Positions 54,826-64,000 of a DNA stretch of 64,000 bases are shown piece by piece (position 1 is the first letter of the stretch; every line of letters starts with the position of its first letter). The DNA is taken from the NCBI RefSeq assembly GCF_025685395.1, contig NZ_JAGSYA010000004.1:558001-622000 (forward strand), written 5' to 3'. Both the position numbers and the translations under genes were made by a program. This stretch comes from Terriglobus tenax. GTDB taxonomy: Bacteria > Acidobacteriota > Terriglobia > Terriglobales > Acidobacteriaceae. A model generated the notes under the pieces. It saw only the letters and a list, made by a program, of their open reading frames with translations. It ran no database searches and was not told the DNA's origin.

Positions 54826-57800
54826 ATGAAAGTTCACGAATTCCCTGTTCGTGTGTTTCTCGTCGTATTCTTTTTTCTATTTCTGGCAAATAACCCGCTC
54901 CAAGCCCAAGACACATCCTCTCTTACCGGAACGATCACGGACGCATCGGGCGCCGTTGTCGGGAAGGCCAACATTACCCTTCGCAATACCGCAACCCGCG
55001 CCGAAGTTCATGCCACCTCGAACGATGCCGGCAACTTCACCATCACCAACCTGGCATCTGGCACTTACACCGTGCGTGCGGAAGCCAGCGGTTTTCAAAG
55101 CATGGAGTTCAGCGACGTCCGCCTGGACCCAAATATCGGACGCCGTCTCGATATTTCCATGAAGGTCGGCGAAGCATCCGCCTCCGTCACCGTGGAAGCC
55201 GGCGCCAACGCAGTCCAGACCGAAAGCGGATCGGTTGGTCAGCTGATTACCGAGGAGCAGGTCAAAAGCATCCAGCTCAATGGCCGCAACCCGCTTTATC
55301 TTTCCCAGCTTGAACCCGGCGTGGTGCGCAACAACTCCATGGCTGCTTTTTCCTTCGGACTGGATAACGGCATCAACGTCAACGGAGCACGTTCGCAGGA
55401 GAGCCTGATCACCTTCGACGGCGCGCCCATGGTTCGTACCCGTTCCAACGGCACCAGCGTTGGCGTGGCCGATGTCGACTCCACATCGCAGGTGCAGGTA
55501 CTCACCACAAGCTATCCGGCTGAGTACGGCCGCACCTCCGGCGGACAGACACGCATCATTCCCAAGAGCGGCAGCAGCAACTTTCACGGCAGCGCTTTTG
55601 AATACTTCCGCAACACCGTGCTCAACGCCAACACCTGGTCACGCAATAACACAGGCACCAAGCGACAGGCCTTCCGGTTTAACCAGTTTGGTTGGAACCT
55701 GAATGGACCAGTGATGATTCCCGGCCACTTCAACACGGGCCGCAACCGCCTGTTCTTCCTTCTGGGGCAGGAGTGGATTCGCTACAATCACGATGACTTC
55801 GCGCAGCAACGTGTTCCCACCGCGCTGATGCGTCAAGGCAACTTCAGTGAGCTTCTGACCACGAATATCTTTTACAACACCCCGGTACAACTTGCTGATC
55901 CGGTGACCCGTGTTCCTTATGTAAACAACATCATTCCACCCAGCCAACTCAGCACCAATGGTATCGGGCTTCTGAATGCTTATCCCGCGGCAAACACGTC
56001 GAACAACGCCAACAACTGGACGGATTCTGCTGGATACATTGAGAAGCAGCGCAAGGATAGCATCGTTATCGATTTCAGCCCCGTGGACGCGCACCATCTG
56101 CGCTTCAGCCTGCTGAACTACAACTACAACGACTACGAGCCCCACTTCGGCAACTTCAATCTGAATCCGAGAATCTTTACCCGTCCGAACCAGATTGCCG
56201 TGCTGCGCTACACCTGGACCATCAGCCCCACTCTGGTAAACGATGCCTTTGTCTCCGGTGCGGCCGACCACGTCAACATCAACATCGATACGTCGCTTGG
56301 CCGCTACGACCGCACCAAGTACGGCATCAACTATCCGTATCTCTACTCCGCATCCACCAAGACGCTGCCGAACAAGATTCCCACCGTGCAACTGACAAAC
56401 TTCGGCACGCTGGACGGGGGGCCTTACCCCTCACGCTCGGGCGGCATCGTGTATGACGTTGGTGACACCCTGACCAAGGTCATCGGCAATCACACGCTGA
56501 AGTTTGGCGGTGTGTGGGAATACGCTGGCGAGAATAACTACGACCAGATCAGCGTCGATAACACCCGCCCAGGAACGACGAACAATCAGAACGGCCTGTT
56601 CGTATTTACTGATCAGCGCGGAGGCACCAGCACTTCGTATGTGCCTACGTCCAATGCTGCAGTTGCCAACGTAGCCCTGGGATTGTTCGATACTTATGGC
56701 GAAATTGGCCAGCGTTCGTATACGCTCTTCCGTGGCAACATGGTGGAGGGCTTTGCTCAGGACCAGTGGAGGACCAACAGCAAGCTTGTGCTTGAGTTTG
56801 GTGTTCGCTACAGCGTGATGATGCCCTACCATGCGCTGTGGGGAAACCAGGCCTTCTTTAGCCCCAAAGACTACAACCCTTCCCTTGCCCCGACAGTTAG
56901 CACAACCACTGGATTTGTCACGGGCGGCGATCCTCTGAATGGTGTTGTCATCCCCGGCACAGGATTCCCGGATAAGGCGAAAGGCCACGTTCCGGACAAC
57001 ATCCTGAACGGTGGCTATCAGCGCCTGTTCCGAGGCTACGGCTCGGGATACCACCCGACGGTCTACACCAACATTCAACCCCGCTTTGGCTTTGCCTATC
57101 AGATCTCGCCGGGAACGGTGATCCGTGCAGGCGGCGGCCGTTACGTGCAGCGCCTTGGCATCAGCGACACGGTACACGTCGGTGGCAATGCTCCGTTCCA
57201 GCCTGCTTCCGGTGTAACGCGCGGCTCGGTCGACAACCCGGGCGGCATTGGCACCAACGCAACGCCGTTGGCCTTCACCTCACAGTCGTACATCTATCCC
57301 AGTCCCGAAGCCTGGGGTTGGAACCTGACCGCCGAGCATGAGTTTCCGGGCATCGGCACCTTTACGCTGAGCTATGTTGGCCGCCGCGGTTACCACCTGG
57401 AGCAGCTTGCCAACATCAACCAGTTACAGCCGGGAACGCTACAGGCCAATCCGGGAGTCAATACCGATGCTCTGCGTCCGTATAAAGGCTTCTCCACCAT
57501 CATCGAAGCGAACAACCGTGGAGGCTCTTTCTACCACGCCATGCAAGCCAACCTTAAGCGTCGCCTGACCAAGGGATTCCTCTTTGGAGTGGCTTATACC
57601 TGGTCCAAGAGCCTGGATTACGGCTCGTCCAACGGAACCAGCCTTCCCAATGCATTCAACAACTCCAACATGTACGGTCCCAGCGACTTTGATATTCATC
57701 ATGTGCTGGTCACCAACTACGTTTGGGATATCCCCTACGGCACACACGCGACCAACTGGGCTGCACGCTCCATCCTCGGCAACTGGCAGTTTTCAGGAAT

Positions 57801-58257
57801 CATCCAGGCGCAGAGCGGACGTCCGCTTTCGGTCTCGCGCAACCTTGACCAGGCAGGCGTTGGAGCAGGCTCCGGTAACCAGTTCTACGTTCACACACGC
57901 GATCCGCAGCTTCCGCACCAGTTTGCCGGTCCCAAGGGAACGGCCCAGTGGTTTGAGACTGCTGTCTTCCAGCCGGCTGCAGCAGGAACGTTCGCTGGCC
58001 GCGGATCGCGCAACAATATCTATGCCCCCGGCTTCAACAGCTTCAGTGCAGCGCTGCAGAAGGCAATGCATATCATTCCTGACCATGAAAATCATCAATT
58101 GATTTTCAAGGCCGAGGCTTTCAACTACCTGAATCACCCGAATTGGGATAACCCGGATGTCTCGCCCACCAGCGGCACCTTCGGCCGTGTAACTGGCAAG
58201 GGCAACACCTACTCCTCAGAACGCCAGCTCCAGTTCAGCCTGCGTTACGCGTTCTAA
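54826..58257 (+). CDS. TonB-dependent receptor 4 with carboxypeptidase-regulatory domain
   Basis: A 1143-residue outer-membrane importer. Start at ATG 54826, with AGGAGG 6 nt upstream and a signal peptide (FLVVFFFLFLANNPLQAQ). Regulatory Ig fold (SLTGTITDASGAVVGKANIT), plug (SIQLNGRNPLYLSQLEPGVV, VNGARSQESLITFDGAPMV, TTSYPAEYGRTSGGQTRIIP), barrel ending in FSLRYAF. It is divergent from the LacI regulator, whose product likely represses it through the promoter at 54726-54780, and it is followed by its own terminator. Substrate unknown; the LacI/GH2 neighbourhood suggests a glycan. Confidence 0.92.
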   Translation: MKVHEFPVRVFLVVFFFLFLANNPLQAQDTSSLTGTITDASGAVVGKANITLRNTATRAEVHATSNDAGNFTITNLASGTYTVRAEASGFQSMEFSDVRLDPNIGRRLDISMKVGEASASVTVEAGANAVQTESGSVGQLITEEQVKSIQLNGRNPLYLSQLEPGVVRNNSMAAFSFGLDNGINVNGARSQESLITFDGAPMVRTRSNGTSVGVADVDSTSQVQVLTTSYPAEYGRTSGGQTRIIPKSGSSNFHGSAFEYFRNTVLNANTWSRNNTGTKRQAFRFNQFGWNLNGPVMIPGHFNTGRNRLFFLLGQEWIRYNHDDFAQQRVPTALMRQGNFSELLTTNIFYNTPVQLADPVTRVPYVNNIIPPSQLSTNGIGLLNAYPAANTSNNANNWTDSAGYIEKQRKDSIVIDFSPVDAHHLRFSLLNYNYNDYEPHFGNFNLNPRIFTRPNQIAVLRYTWTISPTLVNDAFVSGAADHVNINIDTSLGRYDRTKYGINYPYLYSASTKTLPNKIPTVQLTNFGTLDGGPYPSRSGGIVYDVGDTLTKVIGNHTLKFGGVWEYAGENNYDQISVDNTRPGTTNNQNGLFVFTDQRGGTSTSYVPTSNAAVANVALGLFDTYGEIGQRSYTLFRGNMVEGFAQDQWRTNSKLVLEFGVRYSVMMPYHALWGNQAFFSPKDYNPSLAPTVSTTTGFVTGGDPLNGVVIPGTGFPDKAKGHVPDNILNGGYQRLFRGYGSGYHPTVYTNIQPRFGFAYQISPGTVIRAGGGRYVQRLGISDTVHVGGNAPFQPASGVTRGSVDNPGGIGTNATPLAFTSQSYIYPSPEAWGWNLTAEHEFPGIGTFTLSYVGRRGYHLEQLANINQLQPGTLQANPGVNTDALRPYKGFSTIIEANNRGGSFYHAMQANLKRRLTKGFLFGVAYTWSKSLDYGSSNGTSLPNAFNNSNMYGPSDFDIHHVLVTNYVWDIPYGTHATNWAARSILGNWQFSGIIQAQSGRPLSVSRNLDQAGVGAGSGNQFYVHTRDPQLPHQFAGPKGTAQWFETAVFQPAAAGTFAGRGSRNNIYAPGFNSFSAALQKAMHIIPDHENHQLIFKAEAFNYLNHPNWDNPDVSPTSGTFGRVTGKGNTYSSERQLQFSLRYAF

Positions 58258-58263
58258 AGCAAC

Positions 58264-58300
58264 GCCCCGCTGCACATACCGTGCGGCGGGGCATTCTTTA
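58264..58300 (+). terminator. Rho-independent terminator of TonB receptor 4
   Basis: GCCCCGC (58264-58270) pairs with GCGGGGC (58286-58292), with inner GCAC/GTGC pairing, followed by ATTCTTT. Confidence 0.8.
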
Positions 58301-58338
58301 GCTCGTCCTTTCGAGGGTCCGTCTTCTCATGCGAGCAT

Positions 58339-58370
58339 GGAGATGCTTTCACCGTTCTGAAAGCATCTCC
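58339..58370. repeat. 12-bp perfect hairpin spanning the 3' end of the LysR gene
   Basis: GGAGATGCTTTC (58339-58350) and GAAAGCATCTCC (58359-58370) flank an 8-nt loop and include the LysR stop codon. It could slow transcription entering from the convergent side or protect the mRNA end. No U-run is present. Confidence 0.5.
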
Positions 58371-59239
58371 ATCGCCATCGTCCAGAAGGCCTGCATCACC
58401 GGCGAAAACCATTTGTCGCGATGGCGTACGACCTGCGTATACACATACAGCCGTTTCTCCGGCCATGGCAAAGCCACCAGGCTTCCCTTCTCAACTTCAT
58501 CCGCGACCACAATCTCCGGCAGTACCGCGATCCCCATGCGTGCAAGCGCACACTGCTTCAATGCCTCGACGCTGGCGAACTCCAATGATTTGCTGACGCG
58601 GCCGCCGCCCTGCGACAGTGTCCGCTCAAACAGTGCGCGATAGCTGCAACTGCGCTCGGTCAGCAGAATCTGGTGCTCCGCAATCTGGCTGGCAGTTATT
58701 TTCTTCTGGCCAGCCAGCGGATGCTCTTTCGCGACCAGCGCCAGCATGGGTTCGCGGCGCACGCGCTTGACCAGCAACTGCGGCACTTCAATCGGCTCAT
58801 CAATCGTGATCGCGATGTCGATGCCCGGCTCCAGCGGGCTGACGGAGGCACACTGCGTCGTTGTCTGCAGCGTGAGTTGCACGCCAGGATAGCTGCACTG
58901 GAAGCTTCGCAGCAGATCGGGCAAACGATAGGTCAGCAAGCTCTCCGATGCCGTAATCACCAGGGGACCCACGACCTGTCCGCTCTTCTGAACAGAGGTC
59001 CGCGCCTCTTCCGCAAGTGAGAGCAGACGGTTCGCATACGCCAGAAACTGCGTGCCCGCCGTGGTCAGTTCCACCTGCCGTCCCAGGCGGTTGAACAACG
59101 GCAGGCCGAGTTCGCCTTCAAGCGCGTGCACCTGTGCCGTCACGCTGGACTGCGCGTAATGCAACTGGTTGGCGGCGCGGGTAAAGCTTTTCTCCCGCGC
59201 AACCTCCGCAAAGGTCCGCACCTGCTTCAGGTCAAGCAT
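58349..59239 (-). CDS. LysR-family transcriptional regulator
   Basis: A 296-residue regulator. Helix-turn-helix KSFTRAANQLHYAQSSVTAQ (residues 17-36), then ALEGELGLPLFNRLGRQVELT. The C-terminal substrate-binding fold contains GPLVITASESLLTYRLPDLL, LEPGIDIAITIDEP, LALVAKEHPLAG and MGIAVLPEIVVADEVEKG. The inducer is unknown. It is divergent from the EamA transporter gene across 85 nt, a classic LysR-target arrangement, so it most likely controls that transporter and itself. Confidence 0.9.
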   Translation of the reverse strand: MLDLKQVRTFAEVAREKSFTRAANQLHYAQSSVTAQVHALEGELGLPLFNRLGRQVELTTAGTQFLAYANRLLSLAEEARTSVQKSGQVVGPLVITASESLLTYRLPDLLRSFQCSYPGVQLTLQTTTQCASVSPLEPGIDIAITIDEPIEVPQLLVKRVRREPMLALVAKEHPLAGQKKITASQIAEHQILLTERSCSYRALFERTLSQGGGRVSKSLEFASVEALKQCALARMGIAVLPEIVVADEVEKGSLVALPWPEKRLYVYTQVVRHRDKWFSPVMQAFWTMAMEMLSER

Positions 59240-59324
59240 CTTTCGCTCCTATCAGGAATTTCGATGCAACCGATCATATCAATTCGCTGGACGCGATTGC
59301 CATTCCCTGAGAAGGTTGATTGCT

Positions 59325-60245
59325 ATGAAGCCAAAGCACATCGCGCAGATCTTTCTGCTCTCCGCAGCATGGGGTATCTCGTTCCTGATGATCCGGATCG
59401 CCGCGACCGTGTTTCCTCCGGTCTGGGTCGGCATGCTGCGTTCCGGTTCGGGTGCGGTACTGCTCCTGGTTCTACTGGCCATCCGTGGCAACAGGCTTCC
59501 GCCGCGAAAGATGCTGCCGTGGCTTCTGGCAGTCGCTCTGTTCAACAACGCGATTCCGTTCAGCTTCTTTGCCTGGGGAGAGCAGACCGTCCCCAGCAAC
59601 ACCGCCGCCGTGTTGAACGCCACCGTTCCTATCTGGACCATGCTGCTGGGCATGGCCGTCCATCGGACGCGCATGGGTATCGCCACGGTGCTCGGCGTGC
59701 TGATCGGTTTCGCCGGCGTATCGCTGGTGGTTTACAGCCGCGCCTCGGATCCGGCTCAAAATCAGGGCAGTCTCGTGCTGGGCATCGTGGTGATTCTGCT
59801 GGCCACGCTTGGCTATGCCATCGCAACAACGATCGCCAAGGCCAAACTACAGGGGCTTGATCCCGTGGGCCTGGCATCTTCTCAGCTTGCACTCGCGGCC
59901 TGCATGCTGGTTCCGGTTGCGGCGCTGACGCGGCATCCTTCGCACTTCGCGCTGCAGCCGCTGCTGGCCATCCTGGTGCTTGGCTTTATCGGAAGCGGAC
60001 TTGCGTTCTACCTTTACTTCAATCTACTGGCCCATATTCCGGCAACACATGTTGTTGCGGTGACCTACCTGTTGCCGGTGTGGGGTATCTTCTGGGGCCT
60101 GGTGGCGCATGAGCAGATTGCGCCCATGGCCTATGCCGGTGTGCTGGTGGTGATTGCAGGCCTGGTGCTGATGAACACCAGCCTGCGAAAGCCCTCCCCT
60201 AAGCAGGAACCATCGCCAGCAGTCTGCAAGGTGGTGGAGCCTTAG
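59325..60245 (+). CDS. EamA-family (DMT superfamily) transporter
   Basis: A 306-residue inner-membrane protein with ten predicted helices in two EamA repeats (ISFLMIRIAATVFPPVWVGM in the first; LIGFAGVSLVVYS between; YAIATTIAKAKLQGLDPVGLAS in the second; FYLYFNLLAHIPATHVVAVT and LLPVWGIFWGLV near the end). Start at ATG 59325, where MKPKHIAQIFLLSAAWG matches the family start and AAGG lies about 10 nt upstream. Members export amino acids, nucleosides or small metabolites; the substrate is unknown here. Its stop overlaps the stop of the convergent cellulose synthase gene by 3 nt. Confidence 0.9.
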   Translation: MKPKHIAQIFLLSAAWGISFLMIRIAATVFPPVWVGMLRSGSGAVLLLVLLAIRGNRLPPRKMLPWLLAVALFNNAIPFSFFAWGEQTVPSNTAAVLNATVPIWTMLLGMAVHRTRMGIATVLGVLIGFAGVSLVVYSRASDPAQNQGSLVLGIVVILLATLGYAIATTIAKAKLQGLDPVGLASSQLALAACMLVPVAALTRHPSHFALQPLLAILVLGFIGSGLAFYLYFNLLAHIPATHVVAVTYLLPVWGIFWGLVAHEQIAPMAYAGVLVVIAGLVLMNTSLRKPSPKQEPSPAVCKVVEP

Positions 60246-63200
60246 CGCTCCACCACCTCGTAGCCAACCGCCAGGCGGGCACGGGCACGGTCTGCAATAA
60301 ACTGCCGCAGCCACACGGCCAGCACAAGGCTGAACGCCACCATCGCAATCACCAGCGAGATGAAGTACTGCGCCATCCAGATTCGCATGATGCGATAGGG
60401 CGACAGATTGCCGACGTGATACACGCGGCTGTTCATGCCATACGACTCAAACCTGCCGCCGCGCAGAAGGCTGACCGAGCTGCCGATATCGCTGGACTGC
60501 GAACGCTCCACGAAGACATCTTCAAACGGAACCGCCGCTCCATCATCGCGCAACGCCACAAGGATGATGGAGCGGCCGGGGGAAACGGGCGACTCCACAC
60601 CTTCGATCATCGCGTCGATGCGGCCACCTTCATTCGAGGGAACCTCGCGCGTGACCAGACGCCCGATCAGGCGCTGCCACTGGTCCTTAATCTGCGCCAG
60701 AGCTCCCTGCTCTTCCCGCACCTGGATACCCTCTGCACTCAGCGTGACGGGAAGCGAGGTACCCAGGGACTGAAAGACGGGCTGGCTCTGCACACTGCCC
60801 AGCACCAGGTAATCGCGGTCTTTGCCAAGCACGGCGTCAGGACCGGCAACCTCCAGGCGAAGCGCCGGATAGCCCGTCTGCGAACCGGAGTGACTCATCA
60901 GATGCAGGTAGAGAGAGATCTCATTCGCCGTTGGTGACGCGGGCAGAATGACGGTTGTCTCCGAGAGATCGGCACGCCGCGTAAACGGGAAAGCCGCGTT
61001 AGCGAACAGTTCCAGATCAGGCAGGCTGGCGTAGTGCGGCAGCGTCCGGATATCGAGCGCGGAGTTTGCCAGGATCTCGCCCTGCGTCGGGGCCCCGGTC
61101 TTCACCGGAATAAAGTCGAAGCTGAACTGCAGCGTATTACCGAACGGCCGCATGGCGGCCACCGGCACCACAATCTGCCGTTGACGGTCAAGCACGCCGC
61201 CGCCCTGCTGCAGGGGAGCTTCATTCACCAGCGTGCCGTTGACATAGGTCCGCAGCGCCGAGCCCGGCGCGATCACGGCGGAGTTGTAGCGATAGCTCAC
61301 AAGCATCCGCAGGTTCTGCACCTCGCCGTAGAACAGGTCCGGCGGAACGTGGAAGTAGATGGGCACGGGGTGAGAGCCGTCGGTCTTCAACTGATCTTTG
61401 CTGGCATAGTCCGCCAGGCTGATCAGCCGGTTCGTCGGCATCCAGCGTGGAGCATCATCCACGCCGCGCGTCGCCGGCAGCGTGGCATCGTTGATGCGGA
61501 GCGTATCGCCTTCTCCCTGTCCGGGGTCTACAACCTTGGTAGTCAGCGCGCCTTTGCGCAGGGCAAGCCCGCGCGCGGCGGCCAGCAACTGGTCTTCATC
61601 GTTGCCGGCAATGATCAGCACGGTCCCGTTGGCGTCATACGGGTTCGCCCGCATGGCCACATAAGGGCCGGGCTCCGGTTGTGCGGGACGCAGGCTCTCC
61701 GGCAGCTTCGATGCGTTTTCGGCAAACAGAACCGCATTGCCGGAGGTCAACTGCTCCACGGAAGCGGTGTAACGAATGGGACGTGGCCCCACCTGCGTGC
61801 CGAACCACGAAGCCACAATACCCGCAGCCTGCAATGTCTTCAGGCCGGGCTGCGAGAGAAAGACGAACGGAATGTTCGTCGGCGTCTGCAGATCGCGGTC
61901 AAGAAACGGCATGGGTAACAAGCTGATATCGTTGCGGAATGGCAGCGTGTCACCCGTCACCTCAACGATGGACGATGCTCCGATCCATCCCTGCGCCGTT
62001 GCCTTGGCCTGTGCTTCGGTCTGGAAGACACCGTTGCTGGTGAACTCGAAGGTCAGTCCGTTGCTGCGGATCAGGGCGTCGCTCGGCAACTCCAATTCCG
62101 CATACGCATAACCACCGGTATTCACCACCGGAAGATCGCCCACGTTGGTGTTGTTCACCGAAACACGCAGCATGCCCGCGTGCGGAATAACGCTCGGAGC
62201 CAGCTTGTAGCTGACCTTCAGCACCGCCCGCCGCGCCACAAAGGTATACGGCAGCGAGAAACCGACAGGATAGTAGTTATGCGGTCCGCGTAGTTCGAGA
62301 GCGCCATCCACTCCCATTTCTTTCAGCGTTATCTGGATGACCTTCCCGGTAACAGGCACGGAAGCAGAAGGAGCCGCCAGCAAGGATGCATTCACGGAGG
62401 TGGGTGCAGGAGCAACCACGGGGGCAGTCTGCACCGGTGCGGCAGCCGCGGGCTTTGCGGCTGCAGGCTGAGGAGCAGCAACCGAAGCCGGTGTCACACG
62501 TTTCGGGACGGCGGTCTTCTTAACCGGCACAGGAGCAGAAGGCTCATTCCCCACCGACGGAGGACGGTAGGTCTGCGACGGCAGTTGCACCTGCGGAGGC
62601 GCGAATTGTTGATCGCTGGTCTGTCCATGGGCAAGCCCACCCAGCAGCAGTACCGCGAACAGGATGACGTTCTTGGACGAGAACAGGCCGCGTGTCACCT
62701 GGTACAGGCCCGTCATCGAGAGCCGGGTCACGCGCAGGAAACTGATGAGCGGGCGGTCGACTTCGACCTCGCGTTCAATGCTGACCCACGAGTCGGCACG
62801 CGAGTAGAGCACACGCGCCAGCGTCTCCTGCTCCACCACCGAGGGATGGTAGAAGGCCACGCGGATTTCGTCCGGAAGGATGGCCAGCACCCTTGCCTTC
62901 ACCGTGCGGGACTTCGTCTGCAAAGGGAAGGACATCTCAACAATGTCGCCCTTCTGCGGCTGAACACCGCCATCCAGCACGATCGACGCTCCGCCTACGG
63001 AGATATCGTAGGTGTTGCCGGAACATTCTGTGCCGTCCGGCATCCACATACGGATGGCGATCTTCGCCTCAATCCGGACAGCCTTGCGGCGCTGCTTCTG
63101 CTCATGGGCGCAGGCAGCAGCCACGCCCAGAATAATGATGTTGAACAGGATCCACGCCGCGTTGCTCAGTACCGTTCCAGGATGGGTCGGATCGGTCACC

Positions 63201-64000
63201 AGGTAACGATAGGGCGCCATCGCCAGGCCGATCAGGTTGAAGAGCAGCAGCCAGCTGGTAGGCGCGGCGATCGAAGAATCAAAGCGCGTCTCCATCAATG
63301 TGCTTCCCTTGTCCGTCACGTTGAACTTGCCCAGCTTGGGATTCAGCAGGGCAAGCGTCGTTGGCATCAGGATGTACGGCGCCAGCACCGTCTCGTAAAT
63401 CTCATTCCAGAAGGAGTGGCGGTGCGTTCCCTGCACGCGCGAGTTCGTCATGCTGGAGATGATGAGGTGCGGCAGGGCATACGCCAGAATCGCAACCCAG
63501 TAGCCGGGAATAATCGTCCGGCTGAAGATCATGTACATCAGCGGAGCGCACAGAAAGACCAGTCGCGGAATGGCGTACAGGAAGTGCGCCATCGCATTGA
63601 AGTAGCACATCCGCTGTGTCCACTTCATGCCGCGCGCCAGCAGTGGATTGTCAATGCGCAGGATCTGGATCATGCCGCGCGCCCAGCGGATACGCTGCCC
63701 CACGTGCGCTGCCAGGGTCTCGGTCGCCAGTCCGGCGGCCATCGCAATATTCAGGTACGCGGTGTTGTAGCCCAGCTTCTGCAGACGCAGAGAGGTGTGC
63801 GCATCCTCGGTCACCGTCTCCGTGGCAATGCCCCCCACCTCATCCAGGGCTTTGCGGCGAATCACCGCGCAGGAGCCGCAGAAGAAGGTGGCGTTCCACA
63901 GGTCGTTGCCGTCCTGGATAATGCCGTAAAACAGCTCGCCTTCATTCGGAATCGTGCGGTACTGCTGCAGGTTCCGCTCAAACGGATCGGCCGAATAAAA
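60242..64000 (-). CDS. bcsA-bcsB: Cellulose synthase BcsA-BcsB fusion (partial, N-terminus beyond right edge)
   Basis: 1252 residues are visible; the frame is open at 64000, so the true start is outside. The BcsA part shows DPFERN at the edge, FFCGSCAVIRRKAL, TVTEDAHTSLRL (TED, catalytic base) and QRIRWARGM (QxxRW, glucan-binding). A multi-helix membrane region and a PilZ domain with RxxxR (RRKAVRIEAK) and DISVGG for cyclic di-GMP follow. Then a hydrophobic, signal-like segment (ILFAVLLLGGLAHGQ), a Pro/Ala/Lys-rich linker, and a complete BcsB-like periplasmic subunit (IQITLKEMGVDGALELRGPH, DTLPFRNDISLLPMPFLDRD) ending in a membrane anchor (YFISLVIAMVAFSLVLAVWL). The fusion recalls AcsAB of acetic acid bacteria. 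It should make and translocate beta-1,4-glucan under c-di-GMP control. Confidence 0.93.
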   Translation of the reverse strand, partial: FYSADPFERNLQQYRTIPNEGELFYGIIQDGNDLWNATFFCGSCAVIRRKALDEVGGIATETVTEDAHTSLRLQKLGYNTAYLNIAMAAGLATETLAAHVGQRIRWARGMIQILRIDNPLLARGMKWTQRMCYFNAMAHFLYAIPRLVFLCAPLMYMIFSRTIIPGYWVAILAYALPHLIISSMTNSRVQGTHRHSFWNEIYETVLAPYILMPTTLALLNPKLGKFNVTDKGSTLMETRFDSSIAAPTSWLLLFNLIGLAMAPYRYLVTDPTHPGTVLSNAAWILFNIIILGVAAACAHEQKQRRKAVRIEAKIAIRMWMPDGTECSGNTYDISVGGASIVLDGGVQPQKGDIVEMSFPLQTKSRTVKARVLAILPDEIRVAFYHPSVVEQETLARVLYSRADSWVSIEREVEVDRPLISFLRVTRLSMTGLYQVTRGLFSSKNVILFAVLLLGGLAHGQTSDQQFAPPQVQLPSQTYRPPSVGNEPSAPVPVKKTAVPKRVTPASVAAPQPAAAKPAAAAPVQTAPVVAPAPTSVNASLLAAPSASVPVTGKVIQITLKEMGVDGALELRGPHNYYPVGFSLPYTFVARRAVLKVSYKLAPSVIPHAGMLRVSVNNTNVGDLPVVNTGGYAYAELELPSDALIRSNGLTFEFTSNGVFQTEAQAKATAQGWIGASSIVEVTGDTLPFRNDISLLPMPFLDRDLQTPTNIPFVFLSQPGLKTLQAAGIVASWFGTQVGPRPIRYTASVEQLTSGNAVLFAENASKLPESLRPAQPEPGPYVAMRANPYDANGTVLIIAGNDEDQLLAAARGLALRKGALTTKVVDPGQGEGDTLRINDATLPATRGVDDAPRWMPTNRLISLADYASKDQLKTDGSHPVPIYFHVPPDLFYGEVQNLRMLVSYRYNSAVIAPGSALRTYVNGTLVNEAPLQQGGGVLDRQRQIVVPVAAMRPFGNTLQFSFDFIPVKTGAPTQGEILANSALDIRTLPHYASLPDLELFANAAFPFTRRADLSETTVILPASPTANEISLYLHLMSHSGSQTGYPALRLEVAGPDAVLGKDRDYLVLGSVQSQPVFQSLGTSLPVTLSAEGIQVREEQGALAQIKDQWQRLIGRLVTREVPSNEGGRIDAMIEGVESPVSPGRSIILVALRDDGAAVPFEDVFVERSQSSDIGSSVSLLRGGRFESYGMNSRVYHVGNLSPYRIMRIWMAQYFISLVIAMVAFSLVLAVWLRQFIADRARARLAVGYEVVER

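Overview
The window looks like a chromosomal segment of a soil Acidobacterium (class Terriglobia, relatives of Terriglobus, Granulicella or Edaphobacter). This rests on four very large TonB-dependent receptors with an N-terminal carboxypeptidase-regulatory domain, a TIGR03435 'soil-associated' protein, a CadC-like DNA-binding protein fused to a WD40/TolB-type propeller, many glycoside hydrolases, and a short GGAATCTGCTT-type intergenic repeat. The genus is an inference. I saw no rRNA, tRNA, CRISPR array or intact insertion sequence.

Layout. (1) 1-8675, minus strand: a visibly AT-richer accessory block. Three tandem paralogous exported fibre-like proteins (one broken by two frameshifts), a secreted protein of unknown function, and an RHS/YD-repeat protein whose C-terminal part is a separate overlapping lipoprotein gene running off the left edge. 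Next to it (9068-10488) lies a decayed tyrosine recombinase, which suggests an old mobile island. (2) 10.7-12.8 kb: MarR regulator plus ClC chloride transporter. (3) 12.9-17.7 kb: purB, then oxyR divergent from katG with a consensus OxyR site. (4) 17.9-21.7 kb: an outer-membrane barrel protein behind a 28-bp perfect palindrome, a GH28 pectinase, a YkgJ-type cysteine-cluster protein and a TIGR03435 protein. (5) 21.7-27.8 kb: an overlapping AddB-like/AddA-like helicase-nuclease pair. (6) 27.8-31.0 kb: TonB receptor 1. (7) 31.2-37.7 kb: a non-phosphorylating L-fucose catabolic cluster (mutarotase, lactonase, permease, dehydratase facing two dehydrogenases and an IclR regulator). (8) 37.7-58.3 kb: carbohydrate acquisition. 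GH31, the CadC-like propeller regulator divergent from TonB receptor 2 and a GH13 enzyme, TonB receptor 3, a GH2 enzyme, and a LacI regulator divergent from TonB receptor 4. (9) 58.3-60.2 kb: LysR regulator divergent from an EamA exporter. (10) 60.2 kb to the right edge: a cellulose synthase BcsA-BcsB fusion.

Working together, most of the chromosomal part takes up and breaks down plant or microbial polysaccharides (pectin, alpha-glucans, alpha-xylosides or alpha-glucosides, beta-linked glycans, L-fucose), with oxidative-stress defence and cellulose export nearby. The left block is the least explained part. It looks like a surface-display system in which a conserved C-terminal module is carried on diverging fibre heads next to a split RHS protein, and it is my main candidate for something undescribed.
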